The translations under genes and the position numbers were made by a program. Below are positions 10,428 to 23,105 of a stretch of 64,000 bases of DNA, piece by piece. This DNA is from Ceratorhiza oryzae-sativae. Taxonomy: Eukaryota > Basidiomycota > Agaricomycetes > Cantharellales > Ceratobasidiaceae. Within the stretch, counting starts at the first letter, position 1, and the number at the start of each line of letters is the position of its first letter. The notes under the pieces are model-generated. The model ran no database searches, was not told the origin of the DNA, and saw only the letters and a list, made by a program, of their open reading frames with translations. The stretch is taken from positions 62,001-126,000 of the forward strand of contig JARWMV010000021.1 in assembly GCA_030998015.1 (NCBI GenBank), read 5' to 3'.

Positions 10428-13400
10428 ATGAGACTCAGCCTTGTTGCTGTCACGCTCACCGCTGGCTTGATTGCCTCTGTGCTCGATTTCGCGACGGCCG
10501 ACGACTACAGCTGCTCTAAAGCTAAGCCCTGTTCAAATGGCGCTTGTTGTGGTGCTTCGGGGTATTGCGGATACGGTGCGCTTTTACATTGTCCTTTCGA
10601 TTCACGCTGACATGTTCCATTATAGGACCAACGTATTGTGGAACCGGTTGCCAGTCTAATGTGTGTCGTATCTATCGTCACATTATGATTTTCCTGAACC
10701 CGTTGAAGTGTACAGCTACGGCAGAATGCGGACAATATGCCTCTGTTCCCGGAACCAAGTGTCCTTTGGTACGTCATGTCAATACCCCGTCAGGTAGGAA
10801 ACTCGACTCTCATCCGTAACTTAGAACGTTTGCTGCTCTCAATATGGATTTTGCGGAACTAGTAAGTACATCCCGCGCCTTTAGCCTCGTGCTTCGTCAT
10901 GAATATTGCTTCAGCATCCGAATTTTGCGATCCAGCGCAAAAGTGCCAATCCGGCTGTGGCCAGCCATCGAAGCCGTCAAGTGGGGGCAAAACAGCGTCT
11001 CAGCGTATCATAGGTACGATATCACAAAATAGCGTAAATTTCTCTCTAGACTGAATTAAAACCAGGTTATTATGAGTCCTGGGCTGGAACACGTCCGTGC
11101 GACCAGTGGGACCCAACAATGATCTCCGCCGGCCAAATCACCCACCTTAACTTGTTAGGCGTTCTCTATGGGCTACAATTCTATCGTGTGCTGACTATTC
11201 TCTTCTAATCAAGTGCCTTTGCCTTGATTGATGATTCGAACCGCATTGTTCCGGCCACTTCTGGAGATACCGCACAGTACCGCCAGGCAATGTCACTAAA
11301 GGAGAGCAACCCGGACCTCAAGATTTTCATCAGGCGAGCCAGATACTTTATAATACGTTAATGTTCTAAACGACCTTTTCCAGTGTCGGTGGTTGGGCTT
11401 TCAACGTGAGTACTGACGACTAGTACATTGATCTCAATCTAATATCGCCTGTATGCTAGGATCCCGGTCCATCCCAAAAACGGTTCAGCATCATGGCTTC
11501 TTCTTCAGCTAACCGCGCGACGTTTATCTCTTCGACCTTGCAGTTCATGAGAACTTATGGTTTCGACGGCATCGACATTGACTGGTAAGCTCCAATTCAG
11601 ACTCGCCGATAGCGCCAGACGCTCAATCTTATTCAGGGAGTACCCCGTGGATGACCTTCGGGGGTAAGTGTCATTGTAATTTGTATTATGATCGTTTTGA
11701 ACTTTGGTCTACAGTGGAGTTCCTGCCGATAAAGCAAATCTGGTTAGCCTTGTTAAAGAATTCAGAGCAGCAATCAGTAGTTCGGGGACTGCATATGGTT
11801 CGTGCAATCGCTTTTGTCTGGGTGCATGAGATTCATCATGATGTTTCAGGCCTTACGATCACCACTCCCTCATCCTACTATTATCTGCGACACTTTGATG
11901 TGACAGAAATCGTAAAGTGGAGTAAGAATTTTTCGTCTTTCTTGTGGGATCATGCTTACGCTGACACCTTTGCTCGCTAGTTGATTGGGTGCGCAGGATT
12001 TGACTCTTTCGCCGTTCTAGGCTCACACATCTAGCTTTGCAGTTCAATCACATGACTTACGACCTGGTAATTCATATATTCTAACCGAAAGCAACACGTA
12101 CTGACTCATTCATTCATAGCACGGTGTTTGGGACAAAGATAGTACGATTCTATAAGCGTTGTTGACTATATGCATACTTACCCGACTGTAATTCTAGGCA
12201 AATTCCTTGGCCCTTACAGTGTGTCACAATCTCATTTCCATTTTTGGTGTCCGTCTAACTGTTTTTGCTAGTCAACTCGCATAGCAATTTGACAGAAATA
12301 GATATATCCATGAACCTCTTCTGGAGGAATAACATCCCAGCTTCGAAGATTGTAAGTCACCGAAAGTTATTTCAGACAAGCCCTGAACGCTCCTCCAGTC
12401 GATGGGGCTCGGCTTTTACGGCCGTTCTTTTCAACTCGCAAGTAGCGCGTGCACAAATCCAGGCTGCCAATTCACCGGTTAGATATCTGTTTGAGGAATC
12501 CAAGAAGCTGATACTCATCGAACTCGATTCAAAGGTCCAGCAAAGGCCGGGGCTTGTACTGGTGCTGCTGGAATCCTGTCGTATTCCGGTTTGCTCTTTG
12601 GTCTACTCGAGTCGTACCAGCAAAGCTAATCACTGTCATTCTCGTAGAAATCCAGGCGGCAATTGGTGGAAACGCTGTCAATAAGAAACGAGCGGCTACT
12701 GTTCAATGGGATAAAACTGCAGCGGTGAAGTACGCTTACTGGGGCGACCAATGGGTATGTGATGTTCGAAGAAACACTTTGATAAAGAGGAAAACTCACA
12801 TCGACGATAGATCTCTTATGACGATACGGATACCTTTCAGCAGGTAGGTGATGTCCGTTCCTACATAAGCGAAGCTAAACCCGTTTGCTCGAAAGAAACT
12901 GGACTACGCGAACAATTTAGGGTGAGCAGAATCTCTATTGACAGGCGTATTGTTGAATTGATCGCATTTATGTAGCCTTGGCGGCATGCTCATTTGGTAG
13001 GTTATGCTGTGGTATAATAAAGGCCACATGGTTGAACGATCATTTTGTGGTATAGGGCCATTGATCAAGGTGGGTGCAAATATTTCTAATTCTAGAGTAA
13101 TCTCTTACGGTGTTGAATAGATGACGGTGATTATAGTGCCATGGACGCCATCAGTGGGATCGCTGGCAAGGACAATATTAGTTAGTATCTATATTATTTT
13201 ATTTCGACTTGCGTTTGATCCAGCCTAACATCATCTCAGAGCTCAGCATTAAGAGAGATGGTGATACGCCTCTAAAGCCCGTAGAGCCTCTGAAGGTACG
13301 TTATCATAGGCCTTTTTCATTATGCTAGTTGAAACAAACTGAATAAACTAGGATGTCTGCACTACGACCAAGTGTTCCGCTACTCCTAAGTGTCCCGCTG

Positions 13401-16400
13401 GGAAACTTGCAGTTGGAGTCCAATCGAGCGGTATGTGCCTATCATTTGCTATCCAGATTGCTAAACTAAGAAAATATGATACTTCGACAGCCGATAAGCT
13501 TAGCGCTTCTTGCAAGAAGGGGCAGTCTCAACTTGTTTGCTGTCCGGTGAGCATCCAGCTGCTCGCTTTTCAATTTTATGGCTCACATATTGCGTTTAAA
13601 GTCAGATAATATGCCTCAGTCCTGCCGGTAAGTCATGTGTCACATGAATATAAGTCTGCTGAAACGGATGCTCTATGAACAGGTGGGCTGGAACTGCTCC
13701 GTAAGTGCAAGAGCCTTCACGTCACGTTTGACTCAGTCGAATTAACCTATTAATAAAATAGGAACTGCGAGATTCTGGGGCAATGGTATGATACTTCTGT
13801 TAAGTGTGTGATTTCTTGGCTTATGCAGAGCAGCGGCGATGGCGAGGAAGAACTTGCGCGAGATAAATATGGTGGAGGGGATATGGTAAATTGGCATTTA
13901 TTAACTTGTGAGCCGCTTTTGAACGTCATTCCTCTAGTGTACCAAAGGCAAAAAAGCATTGTGTTGTCTCACGCCCATCGGATCGGGTGATGCACTGAAG
14001 CAATGTACGTCAAAAATCGTCTGATGTATACCGTTTTATCATGCTTCCTCTAGGTAAATGGTTCGGAACGGCACCTGGATGTGGAAATGATGCTTTATGC
14101 GCTGACCCTGGTATGTGATACACCCCCGTAAATACGGCATTTGATTTACTTTACAAATCAATTAGGATACCCTGTGCAAGGTAAGAGGTCGCCGGAAAAT
14201 AGATTTCTTAAATTAATCTCTCCACTCGAGTAACTACTGGTCATGGAGGAAGCGGCAATGGTGAGAAGTTTTTAAATTTATGCTTAAACGCCGCTCACCT
14301 TCTTGCAGGAGAACCTTGTTGGAGTGGGCACAAAGTCCTTTGCTGTCCTTCAGCCACAACGTACACCGGATGTGAGCACTGCTATATATCTCATACGCAT
14401 CTACTGAGATCCAAACCAGGTAGTTGGAAAGGAGGCTGGAGCTGTACTAACCCTAGCTGCGACAAAGGCAAAGTCAGCATTGCCCAAGATAGTAACGGCG
14501 ATCAGGGGTGAGCTCTGCATCTAATTCATGTTGAATACGTCGATTAAAATGTACCGCCAGGTTTTGCTGGCTTGGAACCCACAGAAACTACTGCTGTAAC
14601 GCACCTACACGCCCAGCGCCACCGCCACCGGTACGTCACCATACTGGCAGTATATTCTTGCAAACAAGTATTTACGGATCTTTATTTGAAAGACCCAACT
14701 CAACGGCCATTGGGGATCGCCGAAAGTAAGTTTTCTGCCCCATTGCTGATATTGCGACTTAGGTATGCCTAGGACGAAGGATGCAAAGGGAACGGATACC
14801 GCCAATGGAGTAGCAAGCTTCTGGATGTCAGCGGGTATGTGATTTTGGCGATATATGTTCATGTATTAGTATGCTTATACACTTGTAACTCCGTGCCATC
14901 GGATTTTGATCCATCGACGCTTAAAGGGACTGGACAAAGGTATATACTTGACCCCAAAGAGAATACTGTCGCTGACTCGCTCCTACAGGCATGCGTTGCC
15001 CACCCAGCAATGATCAAGGATGTAAGTGCGGTTCTGGAAGCTGGGAAAAAGCGCAAATATCTATGCTCTTGCTTGATCTCACAGACGTATTTTGAGGTAT
15101 GAGTTACACATCGCATTCTGAGCCTATTAATGATAGAAATCTGATACACACTTAGCAACCTACCAGTTGCGATAAGAGGTAGGTTTTCAAATATCGCCAC
15201 CTTACTTTTGTGCTTAACCCATCTACGAAGTGTATTTGGTATATGGGGTACGTCGTTCGTAACACAGTAGGAAGTTCATCTCTTTGATATATCACAGGCA
15301 AATTCTGGGTTTGGGATGATAAATGTTGCAAAAGGTGAGCACTTGTTACGCTGCCACTTTCAGACACATAGAATTCCTGGGCAGCTCGAAAAAGCGTGGG
15401 TTGGACCATTTCGAAGCTTATCAAGAGCATCGGCTGGCAGCTCGTGCCGGTGGTCCTCCAACCTGTCCTGCACCTGGTATGTATCAATTTTTCTAATTAC
15501 AGTTCCATGTGGCACTAACAAGTCCCGTGATTCGACATTAAGGAGGATCTGGTATTTCTGGTTCCTGCCTTCTGAATGATAGGTGCTCACTATTTTCAGG
15601 TCAAATATTCACAACACCTGTCAACCTACCAGGAATAGTTCGTGCCGCATCTGTCATGTGGCTTCTTTCGCTACAGCCGGTGAGTTAGTGTATCTATCAA
15701 TAGTGAATATCTGATGCTTAGCAACAGTATAGATTCGGCAAGTACTCCAGGTATGTCTTGTGCCGGGGTAGTGGTGGCTCGTCGGCTAAAAAATATTTTC
15801 CTAGCTCATATGGCGCACCTCATTCATGTATGGGCCCAATCGAGCTCGGTGAGTCGAAAAAGCCCTTATAATTTCATTCATTCATTGCCTACCACTTGTC
15901 ATAACCAGAGAAACGGGCGGTGAGTAATGAAAGAATGGGGGATTAAATAGCGAAACATATTGATCAAACATAATTTTAATTTTCTACATCAGCGTTCATA
16001 TTACAAGTACGCTATTTTGCTTCGTCAACCAAATTAACTCACAGTATTGTAGCATAGAACCAGGGTGAATGATGTGAGTAGGCTGGTAGGTTACGCTAGC
16101 CAGACTACTCTACTTATGTCACGCAAAAGTTTCAAGTATGGATAGGATACGCCGGTCGAGGTGGGGTAATTATGGATCAACGCGTGCCGTAAGTAGAGAG
16201 TTCAGGCTACCCGTTTGAAGCAAACCCGAAAGCGCACTATAGTCAAGGTGGAGGGGCTTTTATTCCAATTGATCCAGTACCAGCCCAAAACCGAAGGGAT
16301 CGGATTTTACTTCCCTCGAACAATGCTGGGAATCCGGATGATTATACATTAGTTGGTTCGTAAAGCTTGTCAGTCACTTGAATGATTAGTAACATTTTAA

Positions 16401-17241
16401 TGCAGCAATGGCGCATACACATCCCTTCCTGGAGAACCTAGGTAAGGATCCTATTCTCAGATAGACCACAGGGTTAACTGGTGTTTGTAGGTGCCGGTCT
16501 GGATCCCGAGCCCTCAGAAAGAGACCATTTATTTGCTTGGGTAAGTCTCGAAAAACGTAATCATGACGAGTCACTAAATTCGAGACTCGAACCGTTAGGC
16601 TTTTGGAATGTGAGTTATCTTTCAGACGTCATTAGATAAGACTTATGGACAAATCAATCGACTATTAGACCAAAGTGAGCCCCCTGATCTTCTTTTCTGA
16701 TGTGATTACCAACCATTGCTCCAGCATTGTTGTCACACGACGCGGAACCTATGTTACAGGTCCAGATAGGCGCGTCACCAGGTCGAGCGAGCATGACCAG
16801 GTCGTCACGGAGGACGTTGGTACGTGTGGCTATCTATCGAACCGCCTTGCATAACGTTCGAAATTCTTGTAGCTGCTGGAAATGCAAGACTCGAATTCCG
16901 GTTCCCGAGTCAGTTCTCCTTTGCGGTCCCTTTCCTTTGCATGCTAAATAGCGTACTCTCCAGTTTGGCCTTACCCTCAAATTCCTGACTATCACCAAAT
17001 CAACTGGCAGCCAGTGACCGATCCAAATGCGGCCTTCACTCCAACATCTGTGCAGTAAGATTGTATGCATAGACGCTTGGTTTCAAGTACTAAACGATCA
17101 CTTCATAGGAACCAACTTGACGAACCAACAAATGGTGTACCGCTTACTATCCCTGGTGCCGCGGCCCAGATTCCGAACCCGAGCAATGGCAGCGAAAATC
17201 TTGGGCCCGCACCTGGGGCCGCCCCAACAAGCAATCCATAG
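10428..17241 (+). CDS. Killer-toxin-like (subgroup C) GH18 chitinase with chitin-binding modules
   Basis: ATG 10428 starts a signal peptide ([19 protein letters not shown]). Two hevein-type CBM18 modules follow, with [16 protein letters not shown] and [11 protein letters not shown]. The GH18 domain begins near 11066; it has SVGGWAFN at about 11383 and the catalytic motif DGIDIDW|EYP, split by an intron at 11586-11636, so the Asp-Asp-Glu acid residues are present. It closes with YWGDQW near 12740 and GGMLIW. A long Cys-rich C-terminal part follows, ending [10 protein letters not shown] at TAG 17239. The layout matches subgroup C fungal chitinases, which resemble the alpha/beta subunit of the yeast zymocin. 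They hydrolyse beta-1,4-GlcNAc polymers outside the cell. The gene is split into dozens of small exons by introns of about 50 nt. The exon chain in 15,000-16,900 was not fully traced, and I cannot exclude a break there. Confidence 0.82.
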
Positions 17242-17598
17242 GTATCGGAAATGAAAAAGTCGCTACCAGAGTTAGGTGTTTTACACGAACTGAGTGTACT
17301 ATCAATAGCCTGTGCGAATGACATCATATGATTAAGCATAGCTAGAAAATTCCGGAGTCGAGTTTAACAATCAATACTGCTTCGCTTCAGAAATCCAGAC
17401 AGAATGGTACGGATTTATCCAGCACATGTGATCGCTATATGTTTTGCGAGTAATTTACATTCTTGGAAGCACTGCACTATCTTAGCCTTTGGTCGCCCCG
17501 TACGACCTCGGGGACCGGTTGGGAGTGGGATGGGTAAACTAAATGCATATATATGCTAATTTACAGTAAAGTGCAACGGTAAATGGAAGCGGGCGACT

Positions 17599-17691
17599 GC
17601 CGTCGACTGAACCGGAGAGTGGGAGACCTGGAGCGGAGCGACAGGGAAACCGCAGCACCAGGACACGAGTGAACTCATGGGTCGGGTGGCC
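17599..17691 (-). repeat. Dispersed repeat, copy 1
   Basis: The reverse complement aligns along its length with 37511-37605, including the shared string GAGTTC-CTCGTGTC and the CTCCGCTCC/CTTCGCTCC and TCCGGTT blocks, with only short gaps. Similarity seems near 75-80 percent by eye. The copy does not show the downstream block found in copies 2 and 3, so it is probably truncated. Confidence 0.65.
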
Positions 17692-18084
17692 AACGGGCGA
17701 CATCGGCCGAATCGTGATGGGATGGTGGGGGAGGACGAGTAAAACGGAAGCACAGATGGAACGACGATGCTGTTGAGGGCGAGCAGACAGCGAGTTTGAG
17801 CAGGTGAGTGTGCCACAGGCGAAAGGGGTTCGGACCCTCAGTGTTGTCGGATTCCAACTACATGTTATGATCGTTAGTAAAGTTAGTGGCGTTAGTGACA
17901 CTTATCTGAGATTCTACATGTTAGCCTGGCACGTTATGTGAACTTCCAGGAAACCGGCAACCTATGGCCCAGTCGATGACCACTGCTGCCGAATGCACTG
18001 GGAGATGATGTGTCCAAACCGCAGCCACACCAGTCTCGCCATTCTGCACGGTTCCACTCCACAAAATATAAACTGGCTAAGATA

Positions 18085-18581
18085 TCATCTTACCCTTCGG
18101 ACGCGTTAGTCTTCCCGGTATAGAAATCAAATGTATATATATTTATGTATAGAAAGATTTACAAAAGAATGTGTTGTCGTGAGTGAATTCGATGAAGTAC
18201 GAGGGGCTCGCAGAGCCTTTATTTATACCCTACGAATACGCGTGAGTCATATGTTATGCTGCTGCGCATATACTGCGCATACATGACGCATTCACACTTG
18301 ACTCGGTTACTGACTCGTACACATTCTAGATCATTCGAGTATGTACATGTATATTCTACACCCAGCCCGATGCGGTCTTCGCGTATTGCTCAGTGTAGTA
18401 AGGGAAGAGACAAACGTGGCGCGGAGAGCACGCATATATGGATGGCAGGACAGATAAAATACTTGTGGAAAGATAGAAAGACAAAACGACGTCCAACATG
18501 CCATCGTCCAAACCGGACGGATGGGAGATCCGGAACGAAGTGATGGGGGAGCGCAGGGAGCCGAGATGTGAGCAAACTCGC
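18085..18581 (-). repeat. Dispersed repeat, copy 2, split by the solo LTR
   Basis: The block at 18581-18500 (minus) matches 37524-37605 well (CTCCCCCATCACTTCG against CTCCCCGGTCGCTTCG, then TCCGGAT/TCCGGGT and CCCATCC). The second block near 18106-18088 (CGCGTCCGAAGGGTAAGAT) is identical to 37745-37763. The blocks are about 150 bp apart once the LTR is removed, against about 140 bp in copy 3. Confidence 0.7.
18119..18360 (-). repeat. Solo LTR, Ty1/copia-like, 242 bp
   Basis: On the minus strand it starts TGTAGAAT and ends ATTTCTATA, so the termini are near-inverted repeats. The flanks are cccag at 18361-18365 and cccgg at 18114-18118, a 5-bp target duplication with one transition. A TATA-like box (gtataaataaag) lies in its middle. 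It interrupts copy 2 of the dispersed repeat, and removing it restores spacing close to that in copy 3. The superfamily is a guess from its short length. Confidence 0.75.
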
Positions 18582-19158
18582 CCGCCAGAGACAGCCGTTT
18601 GGTGACCAGTCCCCGATGGTCAGTGAGCCTGGTACGGGCCAGGCTAGCCGTTAGTAGGGCGGGGTCGCCCCTGGAGGTGTCGGTCGATCGAAACGTCTTG
18701 TGTCACACAACACCAGGTAGCCGCGGCCTGAGTGGTAGAGTTGTCCGTATCGATCAACTTACCATGGTATGCCGCAATGGTCAGTAAATTGCGTCAATAC
18801 CTGAAGCAGGCGTCCGCGGCCACCTCCCCATCTCTCGATGATCTCCAGTGCAACTCTGTTTTGCGGCACTGTCGAAGCGCCCCCCATCCAAAAGGAATGG
18901 CCCGTGATGCATTTTTGACCCATTTCTGACCAGATTCGGTTGCAGCTATCGACGCAGGATTCTGCGGTTAGACGAATGTAATCGTCGTGTTCGGGGCGCC
19001 TAAAGGTGAATAAGTGTGCCGAATCGGGGATCCCCTGGTGTACCCGGAAATGTGATTCGAGCGCGGTAATGGGATCGATTGGACTAGCCTGCCGTAAAAT
19101 TAGGATCGATTGGCCCTTAACGCAGTTGTTTTTCGCCATCGCCAATGAGAGGGATACA

Positions 19159-19209
19159 GCGTTAGGAAAAGGCCCTGGGCAAATTTGGCCCGGGGCTTTT
19201 TCCTGACGC
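19159..19209. repeat. Imperfect inverted repeat (hairpin), 51 bp
   Basis: The arm gcgttaggaaaaggccctgg is mirrored by the reverse complement of tttggcccggggctttttcctgacgc with a few mismatches and one length difference. It can fold into a stem of about 25 bp with almost no loop. It may be the end of a foldback element or a small MITE; no flanking duplication was established. Confidence 0.6.
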
Positions 19210-20450
19210 CTATGCAGATGGTATGCACCCAATTGGGTGGGTGTATGGGTACTATATGCTCCACTGGAGGATAGAAAAAATGCTATTGTGCTATATATCT
19301 GCTATCTACTGCTAGATAGCAAATCCCAAATTTGCTGACGCGCCTCCTCATACAACACATTGGCTTGTGGGTCACCAGTTGGCTTTGGCAAACGGACCAG
19401 CCGTAGCAATCCAATTCAGGTAAACCTATGTTTCAGCTTTACAAAAATAAAACATACTTTGTAAAACAGATTCCTTAGGTTCTCAACACGACGGTGTCGA
19501 TCATGGGGGACGGCGGTGTTGTACCGGGTCTCAACTTGTGTGTAATCGTTATTCATCATGGCCTGACGCTCTTAGATGGCCCGAAGCAACAGGCAAAGCT
19601 TGGAACTAGAGTAGGTTCCAGCACCAGGAGGCCGACCACAAGGATCAGTGAGGGGTGGGGTAAGAGTAGGAGATGTTGGTAACAGTGATAGTGTACGATC
19701 AGCACGAGGCTTTCCGCAGGCCCGTTTTGACACTCTGTGGGGACCCATGTTGAATGTTAGGTGATTTTGTGGAGGGGAAAAATCCCAAGAGAGGGTGGTT
19801 TCAACACCATGAATTTTACTTGCAATTTATTTACAAATTTCCCGATGCAAAACGAGGCTACATCACCTTCCTGCTTTACAAAAATGTCATTCATGTGCGG
19901 GATCTTAGCAATGACAGGGTCATTAAAACGCTCTCAAGGATAGAGAATAAAATTTGGGCGCCAAGCGGGGCCAGGCGATGTCTAGAATTTGATAGATGAG
20001 CAATAGGATACTATAGGATAGCTTTAGACCTTAGGGGCTGCTATTGCCCGCTACCGGCTATGTGAGCTGTGCAGTTGTCACTATGACGCCACACGTTCAA
20101 TAGCTCCAAATGGGCTCTGTAACACCCGCCTGCACACGGCCCAGAATATTCCGGGCCGGTAACGACGTTCCAGTTTCCTCGATGCTTGCCCGCTGACTTC
20201 CCCGCCGAGGATGCCAGTTTTCCGTGCCGCATAACCATAGGAAATTGAAGAGCCCCCTGATCCAAGGTGCTGGTTGATTCAAAATACCTGAATTGCATGG
20301 GGCTTGAACTGCGCTCCGGCTATACAGAAAGACGGCATCCCATAGCCGGTCTTCGATACAGCCTAATTGAATTTCTTCAAGGGCAATGCGTTCAGGCACA
20401 GGCCATAGTACCCTGCTTAAAGTTCCAAGTGGCCAAGATGCATTTGTGGA

Positions 20451-20457
20451 TATATAA
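20451..20457 (+). promoter_or_regulatory. TATA box of the M35 protease gene
   Basis: The heptamer tatataa lies 55 nt before the chosen ATG of the metalloprotease, in a suitable place for a fungal core promoter. No other TATA-like box is closer. Confidence 0.5.
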
Positions 20458-20511
20458 GCACGAGATTAGATTGCTTTCCCACCCAAACCTACGCCTTCCA
20501 CCAGAACTTCA

Positions 20512-21945
20512 ATGGTTGCTCTCATCTCCACATTACTCGCGTGTGCCACGGTAATTTCTGCCGCACCTGGCTTGTTATTGAGCCTCAAAAGTAAGTAGAC
20601 CGAGGTTTCGCTTTCGCAATCCTGATTGACAGTCGGACATAGGCCCCAATGATATTGTGGATATCCGTGAGCTCGTTGTTCAAGCGACACTTACCAATAT
20701 CGGAGACGAGACCTTGAGAGTATGTTTCGGGAATTAATTGAAGCGCTAGAGCTGACTAGTGCGTAGCTGTTAAACAATCCCAACTCGATACTTTCCACAG
20801 AACGTACCAATAGCTTTCAGCTTTGGTCTTCCGCTGGCAGTCCAACTTTTACAGGGATTCGGATCAAATGGTCTCCAACCCTCGCAGCCGCTTCAAATGA
20901 CGAAGCCGCATATACGATTCTTTCGCCCGGTCAGAGTGTCCAAATATGGCATCAGATGGCCGGTTTGTATGATTTTACTCGGTCTGGTGGAGGATGGTAC
21001 ACCGTAAGTATTAGCGACCACCTCTGTGACCCACTCAAACTCATCCAAATATCTTTCAGGTCAAGGCACTGAACATGTTTGATTACGTTGACTCTTCGGG
21101 ACTACTTCGCCGGATCCAAGCCATATCCTACTCGGACCAGTTCCAACTCCGGGGCTTACTCACTATCCCAGGTGTGCCGCTACAGTCACAGTCAGGAAGC
21201 ACGAAATACAGTGGTTGTGACGCATCACAAGCTGCCGCAATTGCCGAGGCAGAGGTGTAAGTGCCATGGTCCCGTTTCAACACATACTGAGCACCAGCAT
21301 ATCAGTCGAGCCGGAGAATATATTGCCCGGGCAAATGCCGCTCTCAAGAGCAAGTCTTTATGTATTGCCGGATCTCAGGCTCATTTGGGCTCCAAGAGCT
21401 TCAACGAAACGCACTACACAGCTTGGTTTGGGGCGTACGACAAAGACCGGTTCTCGACCGTTGCTTCGCATTTCGAAAAGATGTCGATCCAAGTTCCCCC
21501 TAACCAATACGACTGCGGTACATGCAAGAAACCTAGCACGTACGCATATGTCTACCCAAGCGATCAGGCAAAAACGGTGAGCAGAACGATAAATGGTGAT
21601 ACTATATATTTAATAAAGGTTGCAGATTTATCTCTGCCCTCTGTTTTGGAAGTCACCACTGCAAGTAACTCGTCGTCGATTGTTGATCTCATCTGACCAT
21701 GTGATACAGAGCAGGAGTGGACTCACGAGCAGGAACCATTGTTCACGAGAATGCGCACTTCAATGTCAACGGCGGTGCACATGATTATGCATACGGAGTC
21801 AAAAACTCCACTAAACTAGCTCGAGAGTTTCCAAACGATGCGGTCATGAACAGCGATAATCATGAGTATTTGTGAGTGATAGCCCCTGAGCTTCCAGAAC
21901 CGCACTCAACCACTGCTGTTTAAAAGCGTTGAGACAATGATATGA
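20512..21945 (+). CDS. Secreted M35 (deuterolysin-type) metalloprotease
   Basis: ATG 20512 opens a signal peptide (MVALISTLLACATVISA) and an N-terminal segment. The propeptide-like beta region reads NNPNSILSTERTN, then SPGQSVQIWHQMAG and YDFTRSGGGWYTV. The mature region has GCDASQAAAIAEAE and NYDCGTC-type cysteines. The zinc motif HENAH is at 21744-21758, followed by GGAHDYAYG, where the aspartate is the expected third ligand of the aspzincin group. Family members usually have GTxDxxYG here, so the Thr position is altered. The end is reached through an intron at about 21867-21925 to give HEYFVETMI and TGA at 21945; without it, translation ends at HEYL. The family cleaves peptides, often before Lys, and is secreted by many basidiomycetes. 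Confidence 0.85.
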
Positions 21946-23105
21946 TTTGGTCAGGCATCACTTCAATAGATCAATGTCCCAGCCGGACACTGTTTCCTCT
22001 TGCATGTGGTGCCATGACCCATGGCATTCCGGACTGGCCAGCATTTATTTAGTCTCTCTTTATTTTGTTTTTTTAGGTAGACCGTTAGACACATCTCCTA
22101 ATTGATACTTCAATTGACTGCCTTACTTCCCAACAGCAACGATTGCATCAGGTGCTTGAAGCCCCTATGATACTCCAAAATGCTAGCTTTTAGGGATGAA
22201 GCGGGCCAGCTGTACGTGAATGAGCCCGAATGTGATGGGCGAAATTGTTGTCGGCACCGAGGTCCCATAGCCAAAACGGCATTACGAAGTCCGCGCCGAC
22301 TCTCCAAGTTTCGACAACACAGATATGGATTAGATTATAGCGATAATCCGGATAGAGGCCCGCCCACGTGCTGCCAAAAATCGCGGCGCTCAGGTATCAC
22401 GCGAATAAAGCTAAACGGAAAGATTCGCTAGCTGAAGAACAAACGAACTTGCTACCCGAGCAACCTCCACCAAATTCAGTTATCATGTCACTGTGTCAGC
22501 CTATTGAAGCAAAAATTACGTATCAAGGTGTCGCGAGTAGTGATAAATTCACTTCTAGCCATTTCTTGTGAAGGGTTATTACATACATCCCATGCCGGCA
22601 ATTGAGAGCTGGCGTGATTGATGAGCGAAGAGAAATTTCCTGGTGCTAGTTACACAAAATCTCTGCTGAAATAATTTGCTGTCCTAGCATATATAAAGCT
22701 TGAGACCAAGCTCTCCTTGAGTTGCGGAAAGATTTGGGCAAGGTAACCCGACATCATATTGAGAGACTTCAAAAATATACGGGTAGATGGGGTGAGATCG
22801 TACATTTTCATTGAACTATGCTGTCCCACGGGTCTACTTGGAAAGGTGGGCGAGGACTGTGTGGTAGGGTCTTTGGAGACGTGGGACTGCATCACGTGGC
22901 GGCGTTAGCGTCCACGTGCCCAAACACGCAGCCATGTTGGGACGCGCCGGGATCCAAGCCAGTCTCTGTCCGCGACACTGCTCTGCCCGACACCCGACCT
23001 GCCGACAACGCGCAAGGACCCGACGACGACGAATAGCCAAGCGCCGAACACCACCGTGAGTGCAACGGACGACTTGCGGGCTCGGATCGCTGACACGCGA
23101 TAGAC
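21946..23105. other. Intergenic region between M35 protease and MPS1
   Basis: I see no supported gene in this 1.2-kb stretch. The last 250 bp are GC-rich and CpG-rich and lead into the MPS1 start; they are likely its promoter. The first part is unremarkable. Confidence 0.45.

Larger units (their letters stand above)
17242..20511. other. Repeat-bearing intergenic region
   Basis: No protein gene could be supported in this 3.3-kb stretch. It holds two same-direction copies of a dispersed repeat, a solo LTR and a 51-bp hairpin, listed separately. The parts near 18,600-19,100 and 19,250-20,400 show no recognisable product. Confidence 0.6.

Noticed and set aside
17539..17901. Open frames on the minus strand, 120 and 86 codons
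   Set aside because: Same dispersed repeat; frames are not kept between copies.
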